Positions 43,606 to 52,641 are shown, numbered from the stretch's first letter. The stretch: DNA of 64,000 nucleotides from Ruminococcaceae bacterium R-25 (GCA_003149065.1 QGFZ01000001.1:1550001-1614000); one strand, 5' to 3'. The notes: generated by a model not told the origin, from the sequence alone. Translations and numbers: made by a program.

Positions 43606-45099
43606 ATGGACAGGATCTACGTAGCGATCGATCTTAAATCTTTTTACGCAAGCGTTGAGTGCGTAGAGCGTAAGCTTGACCCGCTGCAGACGAATCTTGT
43701 GGTGGCAGATCCCACCAGGACCGAAAAGACCATTTGTCTTGCTGTCTCCCCTTCGCTGAAGAAATACGGCATTCCGGGAAGGGCGAGGCTCTTTGAGGTT
43801 GTACAGAAGGTCGAACAGATCAATAACGACAGGCGCTATAAGGCGCCGGGCAGAAAGCTTATCGGAAAGAGCATCTGGAGTTCTGAGTTAGAACGCCACC
43901 CGGAAATGGAAGTCGATTATGTTGTTGCACCGCCTCAGATGGCCCACTACATGAAGGTCAGCTCACAGATCTACGGAATCTACTTAAAGTATGTTGCGCC
44001 TGAGGATATTTTCGCGTACTCGATCGATGAGGTGTTTATTGACGCGACGAGTTATCTGGACATTTATCACATGAATGCGCACGATTTTACGAGGATGCTG
44101 ATCCAGGACGTTCTGCATAAGACTGGCATTACGGCGACGGCAGGGATCGGGCCGAACATGTTTCTCTGCAAGGTTGCGATGGATATCGTGGCCAAGCACA
44201 TTCCCGCGGACAACGACGGAGTTAGGATCGCTGAACTCACGGAGGAAAAATACAGGGAGCTTTTGTGGGAGCACACTCCCCTCACCGATTTCTGGCGCGT
44301 CGGCAGGGGCACGGCTTCAAGGATCGCGAAGATCGGGCTCTACACGATGGGCGACATCGCGAGATGCTCACTTAACAGGCAGAGCCTGGGCCAGCTTTAT
44401 AAACTGCTGGGCAAGAATACCGAGCTTCTGGTTGACCACGCTTGGGGTATAGAACCGACGACGATAAAGGACGTTAAGGCTTACGAGCCGGACAACAACA
44501 GCACGTCGACGGGCCAGGTCTTAAAGGAGCCTACGGATTATGAGACGACAAGGCTCATCGTGTGGGAGATGGCAGACACGCTGTCGCTGGATCTCGTTGA
44601 AAAAGGTGTTGTCACGAACCAGATAGTTCTCACGATCGGTTACGACAGAGAGAGCCTTGCAAGCGGCAAATACACGGGCGAGGTCGTCACGGATTACTAC
44701 GGCAGAGAGTGCCCCAAACATGCGCACGGCACCATCAATCTTGAAAAGCACACATCATCAACCAAGCTAATCACGGAAGCGGTCATGAAGCTTTTTGACG
44801 CGATTGCCGACCCGGCTCTCTTAAGCCGGCGCTTAGGGATCGCAGCATGCAATGTCATCAGCGAAGACGATGCTTCCAAAATTGAAAAACACGAGCAGAT
44901 GAGCATCTTCGATCTCGGCCGCGAGGAAGAAAACACTACTGAAGACGATGAAAAGCTCGCGAAGGAACGCGCGCTGCAGGAAGCGATGCTCGAGTTAAAA
45001 CACAAGTACGGAAAGAACGCGGTCGTCAAAGCCAAGAACCTCAACAAGGGCGGCACGGCAATGGAGCGCAACGGCCAGATAGGCGGACACAAAGCATGA
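43606..45099 (+). CDS. Y-family DNA polymerase, UmuC-like
   Basis: A 497-residue translesion polymerase. The palm has DLKSFYASVECVERKLDPL with its catalytic Asp, and the second acidic site in YSIDEVFIDAT (about 130-140). TAGIGPNMFLCKVAMDIVAKH (in part) is the next conserved motif. The little-finger region and a C-terminal acidic/beta-clamp-binding segment (EQMSIFDL) follow. It overlaps the YolD-like gene by 4 bp and has an SOS box; the pair is typical of Firmicutes SOS mutagenesis. Confidence 0.93.
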   Translation: MDRIYVAIDLKSFYASVECVERKLDPLQTNLVVADPTRTEKTICLAVSPSLKKYGIPGRARLFEVVQKVEQINNDRRYKAPGRKLIGKSIWSSELERHPEMEVDYVVAPPQMAHYMKVSSQIYGIYLKYVAPEDIFAYSIDEVFIDATSYLDIYHMNAHDFTRMLIQDVLHKTGITATAGIGPNMFLCKVAMDIVAKHIPADNDGVRIAELTEEKYRELLWEHTPLTDFWRVGRGTASRIAKIGLYTMGDIARCSLNRQSLGQLYKLLGKNTELLVDHAWGIEPTTIKDVKAYEPDNNSTSTGQVLKEPTDYETTRLIVWEMADTLSLDLVEKGVVTNQIVLTIGYDRESLASGKYTGEVVTDYYGRECPKHAHGTINLEKHTSSTKLITEAVMKLFDAIADPALLSRRLGIAACNVISEDDASKIEKHEQMSIFDLGREEENTTEDDEKLAKERALQEAMLELKHKYGKNAVVKAKNLNKGGTAMERNGQIGGHKA

Positions 45100-45509
45100 G
45101 CAAATACGAGGACATAATAAACCTGGAAAGGCCTCAATATATTGATCTTCCGCCCATGTCCATGCACGACAGGGCAGCGCAGTTCTCACCTTTCGCAGCA
45201 CTCGTCGGATATGAGGACGCGGTCAAAGAGACAGCGCGCTTAACTGATGCAAGGCGCGAGATGTTGGAAGACGAGATCGCTGAATTGAACAGGCAGTTAG
45301 GAGAGCTCACAGAAAGGCTTCCCGAACGCCCTAAGATACGTGTCACCTACTTTATTCCTGACAAGAAAAAAGACGGCGGCAGATATGCATCCAAGATCGG
45401 CAATGCAAGGACGATCGACCAGTATAAAAACGCTATCGTTTTCACCGACGGAGAAGCGGTTGCGATCAAGGATATGTACAGCGTGGTGTTTATTGAGGAG
45501 GGGAATTAG
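45096..45509 (+). CDS. YolD-like protein
   Basis: A 137-residue small protein with the YolD core DRAAQFSPFAALVGYEDAV, a helix (about 45-72) and a C-terminal beta region (YSVVFIEE). YolD-like proteins accompany UmuC-type polymerases and probably play the UmuD-like partner role. ATGA overlap with the polymerase gene indicates coupling. Confidence 0.85.
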   Translation: MSKYEDIINLERPQYIDLPPMSMHDRAAQFSPFAALVGYEDAVKETARLTDARREMLEDEIAELNRQLGELTERLPERPKIRVTYFIPDKKKDGGRYASKIGNARTIDQYKNAIVFTDGEAVAIKDMYSVVFIEEGN

Positions 45510-45522
45510 GCGCGGCAGAACG

Positions 45523-45551
45523 TTGACTGCATAAGGCCGTGATGCTAAAAT
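45523..45551 (+). promoter_or_regulatory. Promoter of small RNA copy 1
   Basis: TTGACT (45523-45528), 17-base spacer, TAAAAT (45546-45551). No ribosome site or reading frame follows, so the product is RNA. Confidence 0.7.
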
Positions 45552-45557
45552 CAGTTC

Positions 45558-45645
45558 AAGAAAGCATGGTCTGCAAAGACGGTTGCTTCCGAGATTTAGT
45601 TTATTTAAAACCTCACTTCAGATTGCAGCCTTGGGTGAGGTTTTT
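45558..45645 (+). ncRNA. Candidate small regulatory RNA, copy 1 (antitoxin-like)
   Basis: About 88 nt from the promoter above to a terminator: CCTCAC (45611-45616)/GTGAGG (45635-45640) then TTTTT. A GTCT-GCAA-AGAC tetraloop hairpin lies near the 5' end. It converges on the toxin-like gene, sharing its terminator in the opposite orientation. Its 5' part is repeated nearly identically at 46031 and resembles the toxin 5' leader (same sense). Expression is inferred, not shown. Confidence 0.6.
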
Positions 45646-45761
45646 CATTTGCGACGATATCTGGAATCCAGATACTCAAATGCCTTGAGCAACAGCGAGA
45701 CAACACCAATCAGCAAGCCGATCAAAGTTATCACAAGAGATAAAATCTCATAGTCTGTCAC
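45645..45761 (-). CDS. Small hydrophobic holin-like/type I toxin-like peptide
   Basis: A 38-residue peptide read from the GTG at 45761, with GGAAAGGAGG 8 bases upstream; a 70-residue frame exists, but its upstream part lacks a ribosome site and covers the leader. It has TDYEILSLV, a single membrane segment (about 6-25) and a basic end (SRYRRK). This form fits the putative holin-like/Fst-type toxins of Gram-positive bacteria. The 3' end meets a convergent small RNA at a shared terminator. Confidence 0.7.
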   Translation of the reverse strand: MTDYEILSLVITLIGLLIGVVSLLLKAFEYLDSRYRRK

Positions 45762-45818
45762 TTTCGGAACCTCCTTTCCTTTTACCTCTTTGGACGAATC
45801 CAAAAAAAGCATGTAGTA

Positions 45819-45855
45819 CTCGGAAGGTAACCGCCCCAATTTAGCAGGCCATGCC
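45819..45855 (-). promoter_or_regulatory. Toxin 5' leader element shared with the small RNA
   Basis: On the minus strand the leader reads GCATGGCCTGC, a gap, then CGGTTACCTTCCGAG. The small RNA carries GCATGGTCTGC and CGGTTGCTTCCGAG in the same sense. ACCTTCC here could pair with the toxin ribosome site (AGGAGGT), so the leader may keep the toxin silent. TACAAT at 45863-45868 (minus) is a possible -10. Confidence 0.55.
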
Positions 45856-45995
45856 ACTAATATTGTATCGGCAAATGATTCAGTTGTCCTTCTATTAATG
45901 GGACAGAATATTGTGTGTCAGACTTATTTAGAAACTGTTTTTTGAAGTGTCTTTTGAAGAAGTAATAACGATGTATTTTGAAGGTCTGAAATGCG

Positions 45996-46024
45996 TTGAC
46001 CATCAACAGCCGTGATGCTAAAAT
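45996..46024 (+). promoter_or_regulatory. Promoter of small RNA copy 2
   Basis: TTGACC (45996-46001), 17-base spacer, TAAAAT (46019-46024), the same layout as copy 1. Confidence 0.7.
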
Positions 46025-46030
46025 CGTTTC

Positions 46031-46122
46031 AAGAAAGCATGGTCTGCAAAGACGGTTGTTTCCGAGTAGAAGTAATAGATTTCCTCACCCTAGAATGCCT
46101 TAAGTCCTTGGGTGAGGTTTTT
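46031..46122 (+). ncRNA. Candidate small regulatory RNA, copy 2
   Basis: About 92 nt. The 5' segment around GCATGGTCTGCAAAGACGG is identical to copy 1; the middle is different. It ends in an 8-bp stem CCTCACCC/GGGTGAGG (46083-46090 with 46110-46117) and TTTTT. Kept promoter, hairpin and terminator suggest that it remains functional though its toxin partner is truncated. Confidence 0.6.
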
Positions 46123-46165
46123 CATTTGCGACGATATCTGGAATCCAGATACTCAAATGCCTTGA
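46123..46165 (-). pseudogene. Truncated toxin remnant next to small RNA copy 2
   Basis: A 58-bp stretch (46108-46165) is identical to 45631-45688 and carries only the last 13 codons of the toxin-like gene (KAFEYLDSRYRRK). The front of the gene is missing. It abuts the end of the esterase gene, pointing to a duplication followed by deletion. Confidence 0.75.
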
Positions 46166-46177
46166 AGTGAGTTTTTT

Positions 46178-46834
46178 TTATTTGATCAGCCACGCAATTC
46201 CCTTCGCGGTGCGAAGCTCCGGATCGTTGAAGTGTCCGCCCTGATTCATCTCAAAAAACACGTCGTATCCCTTGGCTTTATAGCATTCAGATATGCCCCG
46301 CGTTTTATCTTCCACAGTTGCCATTACAGGATTCTTAGTCTTTGCTTCGCGGTCGCCTAATGAGAGATATAACTTCGAAGGAGCAGAAGCAAATTCATGT
46401 TCAGAAGCAAACTCGTAAAAGCCTGGAAACCACAGTGAACCGGAGCATGAAGCGCAGCCTGCAAAGAAGTCAGTCTTATAAAGAGAATAAAGCGCGAACA
46501 ACCCTGCCATAGAATAGCCGGCGATGTATACAGCGCTCGGCTTAAGACCTGCCTCAGAACACGTAGCAGGCACGATCTCATCAACAAGCTCATTGATATA
46601 TTCATCCGCACCATCACCAAAATCAGGCTCGCCTTTGAATACTGAAGGAGCAGTCCATGGTGATAGAGAGATGTTCCAGTCAGAGACAGTTACCGCGAGC
46701 AATGAATAAGGAACACAAACGAGTTTATCAAGCTCAGATGCAACCATCTCTCCCTCATCGCCAAAACAGTTCAGCACAACGAGTGGAGCGTCCTCCGAAG
46801 ATGCACAGCGAACAAGTTTTATACTCCTGCTCAT
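46178..46834 (-). CDS. Putative alpha/beta-hydrolase (esterase)
   Basis: A 218-residue soluble hydrolase. The nucleophile elbow is GYSMAG (about residue 105-110), acidic and His positions near GDREAKT and GGHFND at the end. It resembles the D-type esterases of siderophore or acyl-enterobactin families only in outline. It is the last gene of a three-gene minus operon and overlaps the next by 4 bp. Confidence 0.8.
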   Translation of the reverse strand: MSRSIKLVRCASSEDAPLVVLNCFGDEGEMVASELDKLVCVPYSLLAVTVSDWNISLSPWTAPSVFKGEPDFGDGADEYINELVDEIVPATCSEAGLKPSAVYIAGYSMAGLFALYSLYKTDFFAGCASCSGSLWFPGFYEFASEHEFASAPSKLYLSLGDREAKTKNPVMATVEDKTRGISECYKAKGYDVFFEMNQGGHFNDPELRTAKGIAWLIK

Positions 46835-47601
46835 AAAACTTTCCTCAGCGATTTCTCATCGCACTCGAAGTGTTTGCCGACCTGGGAAGCGATCTTCTTA
46901 AAAGATTCCGAAGGCGTTTCCTTATAGCGCGAGGCCACGAATTTATAGCCCCACAAGTATTCGGGCGGTGTCATTATCGCGACGGCCCAACCGTACTCTT
47001 CGCCGCGCTTATTCAAACGCGGCCTGAAGTCCTTTACGATCAGGTATGTCTGCATCTGCAGTTTAGTGAGAGTTCCTTCGAAATTCTTTTCGCCGCCTTT
47101 ACCAAAGCCGCCCTTCTCCTTCATCTCGTTGGTATAGAGAGACGAAGCAAGCCCCATACTCTCAAGAGATGAGGTTTTCACGTCCCACATATCCACACCT
47201 GAGGGTACGAAAAGATCCATCAGGAGTTTTTCACGGTAACCTGCCTTGCCGTCTTCATAGAGAGCGTCGAAGTCGTAGCCGTCGCGCCTGTAATTTGCAA
47301 AATACGGGAACCATTTCTTGGAGATGAACCCGGCACGGCCGCCATAGAATTTACCGTAGGCGACCTTACCTGTCCTGGCGAGCACTGCTCTCCACTCCCA
47401 CGGGTCAACGGAAGGATCACCGCACCACCAACAGGAAGTGTCGGTCATCTCCTCAACAGAAAAGCCCGGAACACCGCTGCTGAACAGCGGCATGAAACCG
47501 ACAGACTCTATCACTGACAGCAGTTCACTACTACTGTGGATACAGCCTTCATCGTCCCCGTCAAGGCCTTCCATATACCATTGTCCATCGAGCACGTACA
47601 T
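46831..47601 (-). CDS. AlkZ-related protein
   Basis: A 256-residue soluble protein. The conserved segment WWCGDPSVDPWEWRAVLARTGKVAYGKF (about 58-85, given in part) and ISKKWFPYFANYRRDGYDFDALY match the AlkZ-related group. It may be related to the winged-helix DNA glycosylases but lacks most of that fold, so no activity is assigned. It lies between a lipoprotein gene and the esterase gene. Confidence 0.75.
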   Translation of the reverse strand: MYVLDGQWYMEGLDGDDEGCIHSSSELLSVIESVGFMPLFSSGVPGFSVEEMTDTSCWWCGDPSVDPWEWRAVLARTGKVAYGKFYGGRAGFISKKWFPYFANYRRDGYDFDALYEDGKAGYREKLLMDLFVPSGVDMWDVKTSSLESMGLASSLYTNEMKEKGGFGKGGEKNFEGTLTKLQMQTYLIVKDFRPRLNKRGEEYGWAVAIMTPPEYLWGYKFVASRYKETPSESFKKIASQVGKHFECDEKSLRKVL

Positions 47602-47613
47602 GCAAAATCCTCT

Positions 47614-48816
47614 TTATTTCTCTTTCAGACGCTCAGCGTTGATGATCAGATAGAATCTGTTGTAGTTGGCAGAATATGAGCCTCCGATTATGCAGAAATT
47701 GTAATCGCTGAGCATACGCATGACGCCTGCGTATTCAGAAGAATTCGTCGGAATGAAGTTGTCAGAGTAACTCTCTGCAAGCTTTTTCTTAAATGTTTCA
47801 AGATAGCCTTCGCACTCTTTTGTGCTTGACGTATCGTTAACAAAGTAGATCTCGTAAGTCTTGCCGTCACCCTTGTTCGTCTTGATTATCACCTGATTAA
47901 ACTCAATGCCTTCAATGGTGATATTGCTTGAGTAGTAGTAATTATTCTTATCTGCCTGCTCATTGTTCAGCTTCACGCCAAAGAGTTCTTCCACCATGCC
48001 CTTAACGGTATCCTTATCAAGGCCCATGCAGTTGCCGAGCTTTGTCAATGTAACCTTAAATTCATCGCTTGCTGTATCGGCAGAGCCCTCAGCGCCTGAG
48101 GAATACACTTCGATCTTGAACTCGTTGTTGCCGGTGATCCCGTAGCAGTCCACAGCATAAGTTACGGCAATATCCCTACCGTTGTGCTCCCACACGCGGC
48201 ACTCGCTCTTAGCGGCTTTAAGATCAGCCGTATCGATCGTTTTTGCGGACTCGCCGAACACGGCAACAAGCTGGGATGTTATCTTTGCATACGCGCCTTC
48301 GGCATCGTAATTCATGTCGGATGCTGCGCCCTTTGCCTCAGACTCGGTCGAAGGGATCAGCTCTTTTTCTCTCACGGCGAAAGTGATCTTCTTCACGATA
48401 TCGTTCTCCGTCCAGAGATAGATCCTGTTGAATTCACAGCCTTCGATCTTATAGCCATCGTCGGGTATCATGATGCGGTGGCTCTTATCACCTGTAAAAG
48501 CGGCCCCCTTATGCATAAACTCATGAATATCCTGCCCGTACAAGACTTCATCGGTCGTCTTATCAAGGACCTTATCAGCAATCGCCGTTGCACCGACGAT
48601 TTCAGTAGCAACATAGATTTTTCCCCACGGATCAACAGTTGGCTTGGTTGTTGCCTCTGTCTCGATCTCTGTCGGCTCCACGATCTCGGTTATGACTGTA
48701 GGTGACTCATAGGTAGTATATTCGGTAGTGCTCTCACCTGCCCCGTTGCACGAAGCAACTGATAAGCAGATCGCAAAAACCAACCCTGCAGATACAATAC
48801 TTCTTAGCTTCTTCAT
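47614..48816 (-). CDS. Lipoprotein of unknown function
   Basis: A 400-residue lipoprotein: signal with lipobox VASC (about 20-23), a Thr/Glu-rich linker (to about 60), then two beta-rich modules. It has no catalytic motif. Spacing of 12 bp to the AlkZ-related gene suggests one operon. Confidence 0.65.
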   Translation of the reverse strand: MKKLRSIVSAGLVFAICLSVASCNGAGESTTEYTTYESPTVITEIVEPTEIETEATTKPTVDPWGKIYVATEIVGATAIADKVLDKTTDEVLYGQDIHEFMHKGAAFTGDKSHRIMIPDDGYKIEGCEFNRIYLWTENDIVKKITFAVREKELIPSTESEAKGAASDMNYDAEGAYAKITSQLVAVFGESAKTIDTADLKAAKSECRVWEHNGRDIAVTYAVDCYGITGNNEFKIEVYSSGAEGSADTASDEFKVTLTKLGNCMGLDKDTVKGMVEELFGVKLNNEQADKNNYYYSSNITIEGIEFNQVIIKTNKGDGKTYEIYFVNDTSSTKECEGYLETFKKKLAESYSDNFIPTNSSEYAGVMRMLSDYNFCIIGGSYSANYNRFYLIINAERLKEK

Positions 48817-49045
48817 CTTTCTATCCTCCCTTATTCCTTTTGGCGCGGTATGTGCGCTTCATTTATAGAATATCAGAAAGACAAATCAGAATGGGCAGAA
48901 CTGTAAGAAATAACAAGGAATTTGAACATTAACCGACTTGTAAGCCGAATATATTCTAAATGACACGAAAATCACGCACAATTTTCGATTGCCATGATAG
49001 ACTTGTCAGCGGGTTTAATAGGAAATTAACAGAAAGGCATTAGCA

Positions 49046-50326
49046 ATGAATAAGAAACTTATTATTGGCATAGTCTTAGGACTTGCCGCGCTTTTGGTGG
49101 CAGGATTTGCAGCTTACGAGGTGTTCTTTGTAAAAAGAGGACTGGTTGAGACACAAGAAGGTACTTACTATTACGATTTTACAGGTAAGCCCATGACCGG
49201 CATGCAGCACATGGAGAATAATGCTGTCAGGTATTTCGATCCTGAAACAAAACTCATGGCTACAGGCGAAAAGCAGATTGAAGGAAGCAATTATCTTTTC
49301 GACGGCGACGGAGTCATGTTGTACGGCTACCAGCAGATCAATAATGTACATAAGTATTTCGATCCTAAGACAGGCAAGATGCTCACCGGCTGGATCGAAA
49401 CTTCAGAAGGCATGTACTACTCCGGAAAAGACGGTGTAGCTGCTTCAGGCCTTACGACTGTTGAAGGCAAGGATTATTTTTTCGCCAAGGATACAGGTCT
49501 CATGGTCAAAGGAATGGTAGAAGACGGCGATGACACATACTGCTTCGATCAGGAAACTGGTGTTGCTTTAGACGGCATCATTGAAGATACTGATGGCTCC
49601 AAGAGGGGCTTTATCGGCGGCAAGATGCTCAAGAACTGCAGAGCCTACGAAAAGAACCACCTCTACTATTTCGACGATGAAGGCAATGTATGCCGCGAGG
49701 TAGACGGTACCAAGAAAATGGTAGCTCTGACTTACGACGACGGCCCTTCCGTCTACACGGATCAGATCCTCGACGTTTTCGAAAAGTACAACCAGAAAGC
49801 AACTTTCTTCATTGTAGGCGACCGTATCTCCTGGAATGAAGACCAGGCAAAGCGCGAGGCGGCACTCGGCTGCCAGCAGGGCAACCACACATATAACCAC
49901 AACGTTTTGACCAAGCTCTCCGAGGAAAAGATCAAGGAGAAGCTCAAAGGCACAGATGACGAACTTATTAGGATCTCCGGCAAGCCTTCCGTATATTTGA
50001 GACCTCCGGAAGGAAGATATAACGATACACTTAAGAAGACTTGCGGCTGCCCTATCATTCTCTGGAGCGTCGACTCCCGTGACTGGGAGAGCAAGGACTG
50101 CACCAAAGTCTGCAATGCGGTAATAGGCAAGGTCAAAGACGGCGACATCGTACTGATGCATGACCTCTACAAGTCAACTGCAGATGCCACGGAGAAGATC
50201 GTCCCTGCCCTTATCAACGAAGGTTTTCAACTCGTTACAGTTGAAGAGATGGCTATCATAAAGACTGACGGCAAGGGCCTTGAAAACGGAGTAGTATACA
50301 CAAGGATATCCGGAAATAAAAAATGA
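49046..50326 (+). CDS. Polysaccharide deacetylase with N-terminal wall-binding repeats
   Basis: A 426-residue protein. One membrane anchor (about 5-28) is followed by about eight 20-residue cell-wall-binding repeats with YYYDFTGK-, RYFDPETK- and YLFDGDG-type cores (about 35-225). A NodB deacetylase domain (about 228-405) shows TYDDGP, a GNHTYNH zinc site, LRPPEGRYN and VLMHDLY. It likely removes acetyl groups from wall or exopolysaccharide. It is coupled by 4 bp to a transglutaminase-like gene. Confidence 0.93.
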   Translation: MNKKLIIGIVLGLAALLVAGFAAYEVFFVKRGLVETQEGTYYYDFTGKPMTGMQHMENNAVRYFDPETKLMATGEKQIEGSNYLFDGDGVMLYGYQQINNVHKYFDPKTGKMLTGWIETSEGMYYSGKDGVAASGLTTVEGKDYFFAKDTGLMVKGMVEDGDDTYCFDQETGVALDGIIEDTDGSKRGFIGGKMLKNCRAYEKNHLYYFDDEGNVCREVDGTKKMVALTYDDGPSVYTDQILDVFEKYNQKATFFIVGDRISWNEDQAKREAALGCQQGNHTYNHNVLTKLSEEKIKEKLKGTDDELIRISGKPSVYLRPPEGRYNDTLKKTCGCPIILWSVDSRDWESKDCTKVCNAVIGKVKDGDIVLMHDLYKSTADATEKIVPALINEGFQLVTVEEMAIIKTDGKGLENGVVYTRISGNKK

Positions 50327-51402
50327 ATAAAAGACTGATAATATCAGCAGGTACTATAGCCGCCCTCGTAGCTTTCACATCATGTTCCTGGGCGGTTAAA
50401 CCAATTAACAGTGAAGTTTCTTTGGAGAGTTCTTCATCTGTATCTGAGTCCGCTTCGGAGTCTTCGTCTTCAGCTGTTGAGACGGCTTCGAATGCATACG
50501 ATCACACATTCAACCCTCACGTCATCTCGCAAATGTTTGTCGACAAGTACGGCGAGCAGTTTAAGGAAGACTACTTCAAATACTGCGACGCAATTCTCGC
50601 CGGCGCTGATTCCGTGGAGTGCAGCAAGGGGGAATGGCTGCTTAAGTTCCAGGACATAGCAAGGTCATGCCTGCCCATTGTCAGTGAGTACTGCTACAAT
50701 TCAGAGGACTCTTTCCCTGTAGTCAGCGAAGGCGTATATAAGCTGTATTACAGTATTCCCAAGGATGAATATCTTAAGAAGGTCGACGAGTTCAAAGCGC
50801 GCGTCGAGACGCTGATCGAGAATTGTATTTTGTCAGACGACAGCGAGCTCGAGAAGGCTCTCGCGCTATACCTCTCTGAATCTGCAAGGATCGACTACGA
50901 TTACGACGCGGTTGGCGCTGACAACTACCGTTCGGCTGAAGGCTACGGCGTCTCCCCTTACCGCTCTCTCATGACCGACAAGGGCATCTGCCAAGAGATC
51001 GCCGGCACTTATGCTTATCTCCTTCTTCAGGTCGGAGTCGATGCGATATCAGTCAGTGGTCTTACTAAGGATTGCACTACAGCTCACGAATGGACCATCG
51101 TAAGGCTTGACGGCAAGTTATATCACTGCGATGTGACCTTCCAGTGCACCAATAAGTTCTCAGTCCAATACTTCGGCATGACCGATGCCGAGCGCGAGAA
51201 GCAGGGCGACTGGGACATGCCTTATAACAACATCGGCGGCACCAATGACCTCTGGGCAAGAGACTATCCTGCTCTTGACGATACCAAATTCGAACAGTTC
51301 TGGACTTGCTATAACTGTCTTTTAGACCGCGAAGAGAACAAGATCTTCTGTTACGACAAGAGCGGAACAGAAGATGCGAATTACTATACGATGGATGTGT
51401 AA
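50323..51402 (+). CDS. Transglutaminase-like lipoprotein
   Basis: A 359-residue lipoprotein with lipobox TSC near residue 20 and a Ser-rich linker. A transglutaminase/protease-like fold follows with the Cys in KGICQEIAGTYAYLL, His in TAHEWTIV and Asp in YHCDVTF, a full triad. It could act on wall peptides or a surface protein. Translation is coupled to the deacetylase. Confidence 0.85.
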   Translation: MNKRLIISAGTIAALVAFTSCSWAVKPINSEVSLESSSSVSESASESSSSAVETASNAYDHTFNPHVISQMFVDKYGEQFKEDYFKYCDAILAGADSVECSKGEWLLKFQDIARSCLPIVSEYCYNSEDSFPVVSEGVYKLYYSIPKDEYLKKVDEFKARVETLIENCILSDDSELEKALALYLSESARIDYDYDAVGADNYRSAEGYGVSPYRSLMTDKGICQEIAGTYAYLLLQVGVDAISVSGLTKDCTTAHEWTIVRLDGKLYHCDVTFQCTNKFSVQYFGMTDAEREKQGDWDMPYNNIGGTNDLWARDYPALDDTKFEQFWTCYNCLLDREENKIFCYDKSGTEDANYYTMDV

Positions 51403-51469
51403 TTAGGGCGCTGTTTTAGTTAAAGTTATATTTTTCGAGTACTGCGCTATAAGGCTGGCGAAGCTTTAC

Positions 51470-52294
51470 TTACCCGTTTCTCACAGGCGTTGTCGCGCCG
51501 ATTTCCTCATTCTCAACAAAGACGAGATTGTCGTCTTCGATCGCGAGCACGCCATATGTTTTCGCATCTTTGCCATACTGAGTCCTGCAAACTGCAACAA
51601 GATCTTTATCGGCACCTAAGATCTCATAATCGCAGGTCATGCGCTCATCCAGGATGTATCCCTTATCGTTCTTAACGTCATAGACCACGATGGCGCTCGA
51701 AATCATTCCGCTTCCATATGTAACGGTAACGCACAGATCCGGATTGCCGTCCTGATTTACGTCGCTCTCGTAGACCTTTCCTAACAGCCTGCCCATTGAA
51801 GATGTGTTCGCACTGATATAATCCAAAAGCGGCTGATAGATTGAGGGCTCAGTCGGTTCAGTTGTGGTGGTCGTGTCCGTTGCCGCTTCTGTCTCCAGGA
51901 CAACAGGGTTTTCCGTCAACGTCTTTAAACCGTTCTTTGGAGCGGTGAGCTTGCATTCGCCTGTCCCGCCGCCGTGAGCTTCCCAGTGACCGTCGATCGT
52001 AAAAGTTCCGGTGTATAACTCATCCTTATCGGCGACGACCGTATAAGAACCCGTGGCTGTAAATAAGATCTGGTAATAATCATTTACCGAAGCATCGCGG
52101 GCGTCGATCTTGTCGACAGTTATGCCGGGCTCAAGCCCGTATTTTGTATAGACTTCGTGGTAGACGCCCATTTTTACTATGCCTTTGAGGTTGGCTTCCA
52201 GTTGCGGGTCCAGCTCCATCGTTTTTTTCGAGCACCCGAAAACAGATACCAACAAAGCCAAAACCACTGCAATACACGCTATCTTCTTACCCAT
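51470..52294 (-). CDS. Lipoprotein of unknown function
   Basis: A 274-residue lipoprotein with lipobox FGC at about 19-21. A beta-rich N-terminal domain (to about 125), a Thr-rich linker, and a C-terminal part with SDVNQDGNPDLCV, like an FG-GAP/EF-hand calcium site, are visible. It faces the deacetylase operon. Role unknown. Confidence 0.65.
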   Translation of the reverse strand: MGKKIACIAVVLALLVSVFGCSKKTMELDPQLEANLKGIVKMGVYHEVYTKYGLEPGITVDKIDARDASVNDYYQILFTATGSYTVVADKDELYTGTFTIDGHWEAHGGGTGECKLTAPKNGLKTLTENPVVLETEAATDTTTTTEPTEPSIYQPLLDYISANTSSMGRLLGKVYESDVNQDGNPDLCVTVTYGSGMISSAIVVYDVKNDKGYILDERMTCDYEILGADKDLVAVCRTQYGKDAKTYGVLAIEDDNLVFVENEEIGATTPVRNG

Positions 52295-52368
52295 GGACGC
52301 TTACCTCTTTCCTTGATCTTAACCCGTTCCATTTGTATCAGGATACTATAAATACAGATTAATGAGGA

Positions 52369-52554
52369 TTGATGTTGCAGTTTGTTAACAAGCAGCTCTA
52401 TACTTTCGGAGACCCTGGAAGAGATCCGAGAACGACAGTACTTTCAGTTGCCTACACTTCACTTGTTCCGAAGCATAAACTCAACATCAGGACCGGTGAT
52501 GACGCCAAGGAAGCAAAACTTTTCTCTATTAAATATGACGTTACTAAGGATTGA
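52369..52554 (+). pseudogene. Fragment of a Nudix hydrolase gene
   Basis: About 60 codons with KQLYTFGDPGRDPRTTVLSVAY, then TGDDAKEAKLF, which is the segment that follows the Nudix box in ADP-ribose pyrophosphatase/NrtR-type proteins. The Nudix box is missing, a stop lies upstream in frame, and the C-terminal part is lost. No ribosome site is seen. It is a relic. Confidence 0.7.
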
Positions 52555-52641
52555 ATTTACACAAAACTTTGGACTTGACTACACTCGATTTTGCAAGCCT
52601 TCAAATCCCGCTTTTTCGCTGTCTAAAAGGTGCGCCAGCGC

